DNA from: Lumbricus rubellus
Taxonomy: Eukaryota > Annelida > Clitellata > Crassiclitellata > Lumbricidae
NCBI GenBank assembly: GCA_945859605.1
Contig: OX243822.1
Location: forward strand, 9,707,966-9,771,965
DNA: 64,000 bases
Direction of reading: 5' to 3'
Shown: in pieces, positions 56,691 through 64,000 of the stretch
How the letters are laid out: the number at the start of each line of letters is the position of its first letter
Position numbering within the stretch: the first letter of the stretch is position 1
Program-made: the position numbers and the translations under genes
Notes under the pieces: model-generated
The model's input: only the letters and a program-made list of their open reading frames with translations
Databases searched by the model: none
Told to the model about the DNA's origin: nothing

Positions 56691-59661
56691 TTGCCAAATT
56701 GATTTGTATGTAGAAGAGAAAACCTACATGTCGACCATTTACTTTAAAGCATCCGTTTGAAACGTGCGTTGATTATTGTCGTTTTATTTTATATAGCGCC
56801 TCTTCTTCCGTTTATTGTGCGCAAATTGCTTCAAGGTGTGAGCGAAGATTGAGTCGGTGATTATTTGACTTCAAAGCATCCGGTTTAGAACGCGCATGCG
56901 CTGAGCAGATGAATAATTATGGTTAATTTGCACAGAATGATTGCTTCGGGATAATAATTATTAGTGAAGAGTTTCATTGATCATTTTCTTCAAAGCATCC
57001 GTTTTGAAACGACGGGTAAAATGATTGTTCTGTAGGCCTATCTGTTCATTTCTTGCAAATCAATTTCAGGTGTAGGCTTCCATAATATGGGGCCTAGGCC
57101 TAATGACAAAGACTCATAATTACAGTTACTTGAGATGGTACAGAGAAGGATTTGTTCAGTGTAATATGACCTAGGCCCCTACTCAGAATATGTCCGTGGA
57201 AAATATATGCCCAGATGTAGCCAATAATAATTATGCCCAACACTCCTAGAATAAGACCATCGGATGTTAAGTATAAATAAATAAATAAATAAATAATTAA
57301 ATAAGACAAGGATTCATGCATATAACTTGGCAATTAAGTTAACTGTGTAGGCCTACTAATAGATGCATTGAAGTTACTAAAATGAACTTGATTGTGGGGT
57401 CGGCATGTGTAGTTTCGCGCATAGGCCGGTCCGGCTCCTTGTTATAAGCTTGAATCTAGACTAATCGGGTTCGCCATGCAGTTGCCGATTCTTTGTAGAA
57501 CCAATCGTAGGCCTACATATAGGCTAATTTGATTAGATTACATTAGATTGATCAGATTATAATATTAGATTAGATTAGAACAGATTAGATCAGATTTGAT
57601 CAGATTATAATATTAGATTAGATCAGATCAGATCAGATCAGATTGTCGTCTTGTCTTTATCCTTCCTCCATCCGAGAATTAGGGCCTATTGTTCGCTTCA
57701 TAAACAAGTTTTCTCCATCTTTTCTGTCCTCTGTTCTGATAATATTGTCGATCATTCCATCGTCGGTTCACACTCCCTCCCGTGTTCTTGATCGTGGCAT
57801 CGTACCTTGTAGTCTACGATCCCTTTTCCCTGGCAATCTCCCTTCTTTCTCATCAGGTATCGGACATATTTAGAAAGTTTCCTTCTTTCCACTACTATTA
57901 TAGCCTACCGTCTCGAACACCCATCTTTTTGTCAGCGGCTAAAGTGGCCTCATTCTACCTACTGTTATTTTTTCTGGATAACTTCAGACATCCTGCGTAA
58001 TGTGATATGTAATTACTTTAAATCAGTCGCACAACAATCACAGACAGCCGGGAACAGATGATAGATGATAGACAAGATGAGAAAATCTGAAATGAGACTG
58101 TTATAGTTGCTATTTAACACTATAATATGATTACCCTAATAAAGTATTAACACGAATTCAAGTTAGGCTAATTCACACAAATGACTGAATTGCGATGATG
58201 TATGAAATAATTAAATATTTTCAAAATGGAGGTGACATTATAGAAGCATAGAAACTGTTTAAAGTTAGGCGATCAGAAAATCATTATAATAGAATTGCTC
58301 GTAATTGTTGCAAACTCTGTAATTTGATTAGTGCGCTCCTAAACATTACAAGATAACAGTTCTCCAATTCTTCATCACGTTAGGCCTAGGTACAGCGATT
58401 GACACAATATATTGACTCGGATCTCAAGATACTCAGTTCACCAGGTGGGATGCGAAATAGCAGCTGCCTCCTAGATTTGAAAATAATAGTGCCACAGTTT
58501 AAATTGCCATCAGCCGCAGTTGACATCAAAGTAGAAATTGACCGTGCAATGTTGCAGCATAATAAAATAATGATTACAGAAGTAACATTTGTCAAACAGT
58601 AGCCTATAGAGTCTCTGCAGGTAAGTACATCAAATTTTGGCTGGTAAACCCTATCCAGTTTCCACAAGCTTGTTACAGTATTCAGTCGGCCTTTCGAACA
58701 TAACACAGGCCTATTATGTCGCATGTGTAATATTTGTGTATGCATTTGGAATACGCACAACATTAAGCAGTGTCGCATGTCGATCTATTCACATAATTTT
58801 TTAAATTATAAAATAGGTCTGTTATGAAACTTGGTCAACATTCCCAATTAAAAATGTTTTGAAATGAAATTGAGAAGTTGTGAACATGCATATTTCATAA
58901 TTGCATGAGGCTGGTCTATAATTATTTTGCCATTTTTAAAGTGCATATAAGCTTACACATTATAATTTATATGAAATCGTTTGCTGGCTATTCATGGCGG
59001 AAAATTAAGCATCTTCGTGTAGAGTCTGTAGGTAGACAGTGGAGGTCAGACACTATATCAGAAATATGAAAGAAGGACAACGCTGCAGGCAGGCAGACAG
59101 GCAGATAGACAGGTAGGCAGGCAGACAGGCAGAGGTCGATTTAGGTGTCTGAAATCTCCCTGAAACTAAACGAGAATGCGATGAATGTGTAGATTGTTCG
59201 AATGTAGTTAAGGTGTCAATCGACCCCCCTTCGGAGGGTTGGGAGGGGGTAGGTGATGACGATGGCCGGTGAAAGAAGTATCCAGTGGAAGATTATCGAT
59301 CCAGGAGGAAGAGCAGCAGCAGCTGCTGTCCGTCTTTTTCTTCGGTGGCATGCAGGTGGTGGCGGTGGCGGACTAAGATGTCATTAGTGGCTGGTGAGTA
59401 GGCCTGTTATATGCGACGGTGGATACGCGGATCACGTTTGGTCAGGAAGATGCCGAGAGATGCCGAAGAATGCCGAGTGATGCCGAGTGATGCCGAAGAA
59501 TGCCGAAGGATGAAGATAGATGTCGAGAGATTCCGAGATATGCCGAGAGATGCTTGTGGTTGGGCGGCGGCGGTGGTGGTGCGAGGGTGACCCGGTCGAT
59601 CGGTCCGTCGGGAGAGTAGGCGCCCCTGGTGGTGGTGGCCCGGGCAGATGGCGTGGGTGGG

Positions 59662-59833
59662 TTACTTCCTTCCCTGCTGCGACACTGGAACATCGGAAGG
59701 CGCCGTTACCGGAGTCTGTTCGCTGAACAGCGGATTGCGGACCTCCATGTCCCCGTTCTGAAAACAGTTCGGTCGAGACGGTCAGCATCATGACACACGT
59801 CTTTGGCTTCGATTTGTCGTCGTCGTCGTCATT

Positions 59834-59865
<32 letters not shown>

Positions 59866-59940
59866 CGTAGTTGTCGGTTGTCGTCGTCATCATCATCATC
59901 ACCACCACCATCACCACCATAATCATCATCATCATCATAG

Positions 59941-59997
<57 letters not shown>

Positions 59998-60029
59998 CCA
60001 CCATCATCATCATCATCATCATTACCATC

Positions 60030-60081
<52 letters not shown>

Positions 60082-61094
60082 CCGTCACCATCACCATCAC
60101 CACCACCAAGACCACCATCACCACCACCATCATCATCATCATCATCATCATAGTCATCAACGTTACTCATCATCATCATCATCAACAGTATACTCATCAT
60201 AATCGTCGTTGTCGTCGTCATCATCATAACGCCATCTGAGAAGAAGATGTAGAAGAAGTGTTACACTGACCGTGGCTAATCCTGGACACTCGAAGACCGT
60301 GTAGTCTCCCTCTTCGTTCTCCTCCTCCGACTCTGCGTCAGATCCACCTCGATTGTTGACGTCGCTGTTCAACCTGAAAAGAAGCAAACGCCACGATCAA
60401 AGTACTTTATCAGATGCTCACTGACGCGTGGCGATGGATGAATGGACGAATCTATATGGGTGAATGGATGGATGGATGGATAGATGGATGGATGGATGGG
60501 TGAATGGATGGGTGAATTAATGGATGGATGAATGGATGGATGGACGGATGGATGTATGGATAGTTGGACGGATGGATGGTTGGATGAATAGATGGATGAA
60601 TGGATGGATGAATGGATGGATGAATAGACTGGTGAATAGATGGAAGGTTGAATGGATGGATGAATGAATCGGTGGATGATATATTAAAGGATGAGTCACC
60701 TCTCCGAAGCGATCATCTGCTGTTTCTGATGTTGGTAGTGATACATCTGGGCGCTCTGTGCTAACTTCCGGTCGCCAGGGGCGCCACTGTCGCGCTCCTT
60801 GATTGGTCCAGTCACTCCGTATGCAGGATACTCGACGTCAGATGTCGCCTTCGCTTTCTTACGCAGTCTACAGAGGGCGCACGTCTATATGGATAGATTT
60901 ACGTATGAATACGAATCTAATACTATATATAATTTTTTATATATGTATATATATATGTATATATATTATATGCATCATATACATGTAAGCCTATTTAATA
61001 TTTATATATAGCCTACATCTAAGCATTGTCGATTGATGCTTGGTCATTATAAGAAAAGAGTTGCTGTTCATGGCATATTAGCGATGTAATAGTC

Positions 61095-61126
<32 letters not shown>

Positions 61127-64000
61127 GGTGGTGGTGGTGATGGTGGTTATGATGATGACGATGATGATGATTATAATAATCGTGGTAAGGCTGCCATTTA
61201 TGGTAGGCTAAATAAACACCTTTTAAACGGTAGCATTTAACGCTATGTCAACCCGACAAAGTTTTGGCGTTTCATTAACGATCTTATATGACAGTTGTTT
61301 CTCAATTGCAACTATTAGTTGCCATGACATCTTTATGCTGGTGTCGGTCTTTACCATAGTTGTAAAGAACTTTTTTCCGCTTTTATTCTCTCCCAAAAAC
61401 GTCGTTTTTTCCGTTTTTATTTTCCCCATCGTTTTTTTCGTTTATTATTTTTTCTTTATCTTTATTTATTCATTTACCTTCTGTTATTATTTTCCTTAAT
61501 TTTATTTTTTCTGATATTTCTTATGTTTTCTGCCAACTCTCAAGAATTCAGTCAACTAAAGTCATTAATTCATCGTTTAACATCGTCATTGTTGGGTTCA
61601 AAAAAAATATGTCTATGTCTTTGTCTAAACTGCTGAATGGTAATAATAATAAATGGCTGTATTGTTTGCATTGTTAATAGTGTCACTACAGACCGTTGAA
61701 AACATAATACGACGGTAAGCTTAGGAACAATAATAATTGCAATTGAACTAAAAAAATATAAATAAGATAAAAATTAAAATAATAATAGAAATAATAATAC
61801 TTATTGTTATTGTTACAGTTACTGATATTGCCATTGCTATTGCTATTGCTATTAGGCTACTATTACTATTACTATTAGGCCTACTATAGTTACTGATTGA
61901 GCACAGTGTGAAAAATGCTGTCACTAAGCGGGTTTTCATAATCAGCTACATGTTCAAGAAGAAAGTGAGGGTGGATGACACACTAACCTATATTAACAGT
62001 GAATGATTGGTAGATGTCCCACTGACCTATATTAGCAGCGAATGATTGGTAGATGTCCCACTGACCTATATTAGCAGCGAATGAATGGTGACTGACCTAC
62101 TGTCCTATAATAGCAGCGAATGAATGGTGACTGACCTACTGACCTATATTAACAGTGAATGATTGGTAGATGTCCCACTGACCTATATTAACAGTGAATG
62201 ATTGGTAGATGTCCCACTGACCTATATTAGCAGCGAATGATTGGTAGATGTCCCACTGACCTATAATAGCAGCGAATGATTGGTAGATAGATGACCCACT
62301 GACCTATAGTAGCAGACGCCTGCGAGAACGAGTCCCATGAAACCAGCAACAGAACATCCGGCGACCACAGCTGCAAAGGTGAAGGTCAAAGGTCAAGGCC
62401 AAATGAATATTCATGTTTGCGTGTGCATGTGTGTAAGTTTTTAGGCTATACGCACGTAGCTAGCAGATATGCATGTACGCATATGGATGCCCCTCTGAAT
62501 TGTCAAAAAAGGTCAGAGCCGGTCTAAGAAAAAGGCTAGAAAAAGCTAGTAGCTAGTCTGGGTTTACGTGGAGAAAAACGTGGACTTATTTTCTCTAGAC
62601 GTATGCTTTTTTTTCTCCTGCGCTTCCATTTTCTCGTGACGGCTTTATAGTCTTTGACTTTGAGTACAAATCTGACGCTGGCGACATTTTTCTACAGTTT
62701 CATCTGTTTTTACACACTGACGGAGTGCTAATTTTGTGAAAATGCCTTAAATATGCAAGTGATATTTCAGATAATGCTATATATAGTATTAGGTACATAT
62801 TTCAGCACAGAAAACGTCCGTGAGAAAAGAAGCTAGATCTTGAGAAAAAAATCCTAGAAACCAAGACAAGACCGAAAAACCTAGATCTAGGTGGTAAAGC
62901 TATGAGTAGCGTCCCTGTAGTACACAGTATCGTGTACGTATGTGCGCGTTCAAGTATTATATGAGAATTAGGGCCTATAATAGATTATGTTAAGCTGGAT
63001 TTTTGAGTACTTGGTGGTACAGTGGTTAGCATGTCACACTATCAGTTGAGAGGCCAGTGTTCAAATCCCATTCACGGCAGAAATATGTATCAAATAAAAA
63101 CAGATCTTGACAGATCAGAACAGATCTTGACAGATCAGAACAGATCTTGACAGATCAGAACAGATCTTGACAGATCAGAACAGATCTTGACAGATCAGAA
63201 CAGATCTTGACAGATCAGAACAGATCTTGACAGATCAGACCAGATTGATTCTAACCAAACTGACCGAGAAAGTAGACTTCCGTGAGTGTCGTCGATTCGC
63301 CATCTTCCCTTATCTTCGTCTGAAGTAGAGCCGCCTGGACCTCCTTCCCATCTACCGCTTCCTTCTCCATCCCATCCCCTCCGTACTGTTTAAGGACCTC
63401 GTTGTCCTTGACGGCGGAATCGACGTGGATGATTTTCGACTGGACCGGCGGTTCCGGTTGGACCGGGGTCTTGCCGGAAGTTGGAACGTGCTCGGGCGGT
63501 GGCCGAGGTCGTGGACCAGCCCCATCGGCTACTTCTCCTCCTTCTCCTTCGCCCTTCTCCTTCTCTTCCTCTTCCTCTTGCTCCTCCTCAATGGAATTAA
63601 GATTCTCCTGCATCGCAATGGCGGCCGCGATAGGCTGGACGCTATCCACTCCGGATCGGATGCGGACGTACGGATCCGTCCGGATCAGCTGCTCCTCACC
63701 CGGACGCTCCGGTTCCATCTCTTCCGGTTGGAACCTGGCCTGGCTTCCCGCGCCATGGCCTCTTTCCTCCCTGTCGACCTGGGGGCTGCCACGGTTGCGA
63801 TGATGTCCCCCATTGTGGGTCGAAGGGTTTCTTGAACTGCTACTGTGCAGTGCTGCAGATGACCTCGATGGCGGTGACCCCTGCTGGCGGAAGTCCATCC
63901 TCGTCATTTCCGGTGGTGGCTTCTCGTCCGTCGCTACGTGCGGCCGGCCGTGCGGCTGCCGGTTGCTATGGTAACGGTGACGCGGTGACGCTTCATCGTC
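59662..64000 (-). CDS. NPDC1: NPDC1 / CAB-1-like single-pass membrane protein (5' end outside window)
   Basis: Family of neural/vesicle-associated type I membrane proteins (vertebrate NPDC1, nematode CAB-1). Minus-strand exons: 64000-63265 (open to the window edge), 62370-62304, 60867-60700, 60373-60271, 59757-59662; phases agree, giving about 389 codons here. The first visible exon is Pro/Glu-rich and low complexity (Glu run near SIEEE). The second encodes the membrane segment [20 protein letters not shown] followed by basic RLRKKAK. The cytoplasmic part carries the family blocks [35 protein letters not shown] and [10 protein letters not shown], ending QQGRK. These three blocks make the assignment firm. 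The signal peptide and N-terminal domain are not in the window. Introns are full of repeats; the transmembrane-exon donor is copied in a 39-bp array. Confidence 0.92.
59818..60232. repeat. (CAT/CAC/CGT)n microsatellite in the last NPDC1 intron
   Basis: More than 400 bases of trinucleotide repeat; poly-Met, poly-Asp and poly-Ile frames here are artefacts. Confidence 0.95.
61981..62296 (-). repeat. Eight 39-bp tandem units copying the NPDC1 exon/donor junction
   Basis: On the minus strand each unit is CTGCTAATATAGGTCAGTGG followed by GACATCTACCAATCATTCG. The true exon end reads CTGCTACTATAG|GTCAGTGGG at 62304, so every unit repeats the last dozen exon bases plus the donor. Six of eight keep TATAG|GTCAGT exactly, one has GTTAGT, and one has lost GT. 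Confidence 0.93.
63101..63240. repeat. Seven 20-bp tandem units next to an NPDC1 donor
   Basis: CAGATCTTGACAGATCAGAA repeated seven times with only the last base changed. The array ends about 24 bases from the donor at 63264. Each unit contains the palindrome AGATCT. It is preceded by a tRNA-like SINE head (63018-63085). Confidence 0.95.

Larger units (their letters stand above)
49688..59661. other. Gene-poor interval between CrAT and NPDC1 3' ends
   Basis: CrAT (plus) and NPDC1 (minus) converge here. Contents: a MITE in the CrAT 3' region (49796-50080), a tandem duplication (50275-50645), large GGAT and CTGT microsatellites, several TIR elements, an RTE fragment, a CRE-like palindrome array, a GATTA-type array (57530-57645) and a GATGCCGAGA-type tandem repeat at 59447-59560 just past the NPDC1 stop. 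No host gene was recognised. Confidence 0.65.

Noticed and set aside
57643..58000. Small plus-strand ORFs
   Set aside because: Short, overlapping and without family features or splice partners.
59432..60160. 242-codon minus-strand ORF near the NPDC1 end
   Set aside because: Poly-Met/Asp from the CAT microsatellite, then out-of-frame reading over the last NPDC1 exon.

Overview
The window is nuclear DNA from a marine-type invertebrate animal. It is not bacterial: genes are split into short exons with GT/AG junctions, introns are long and repeat-filled, microsatellites are abundant, and DNA transposons, SINEs and non-LTR retrotransposons are everywhere. The phylum cannot be fixed from sequence alone. 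The cytoplasmic intermediate-filament gene is of the lamin-like type (long coil 1B plus lamin-tail domain), classically a protostome/lophotrochozoan trait, though an ambulacrarian cannot be excluded. The palindromic octamer TAGGCCTA occurs about 30 times in non-coding DNA, where about one is expected.

Layout. 1-5247: intergenic, one weak exon candidate. 5248-30077 (+): intermediate filament gene, 11 coding exons; its 14.6-kb first intron holds hAT-type MITEs, a 2.16-kb LTR-like insertion, a decayed hAT and an apparently complete piggyBac element (14895-18430). Its seventh intron holds a C/T-only tract and two copies of a restriction-like-endonuclease non-LTR retrotransposon sitting in TAA repeats. 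30078-34156: convergent intergenic DNA. 34157-35853 (-): V-ATPase subunit G, 3 exons. 35854-37248: divergent promoter interval. 37249-49687 (+): carnitine O-acetyltransferase, 14 exons, with a recent RTE-type insertion in one intron. 49688-59661: gene-poor and repeat-rich, including a second RTE-type fragment. 59662-64000 (-): NPDC1/CAB-1-like membrane protein, its 5' part beyond the window edge.

The four genes are ordinary housekeeping or cell-biology genes (cytoskeleton, proton pump, acyl-carnitine metabolism, neural/vesicle membrane protein) with no sign of a shared pathway.

The most unusual signal is structural. Several splice junctions are embedded in, or copied by, local tandem repeats: the NPDC1 transmembrane-exon donor (eight extra copies of the junction), the CrAT exon 5 acceptor (seven identical 38-bp units ending in the acceptor), and the IF exon 2 and exon 4 donors (each duplicated once). 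Other strong items are the piggyBac element with a probable intron before its Cys-rich domain, the LTR-like element whose ORF runs through its terminus, and the TAA-targeted retrotransposon.
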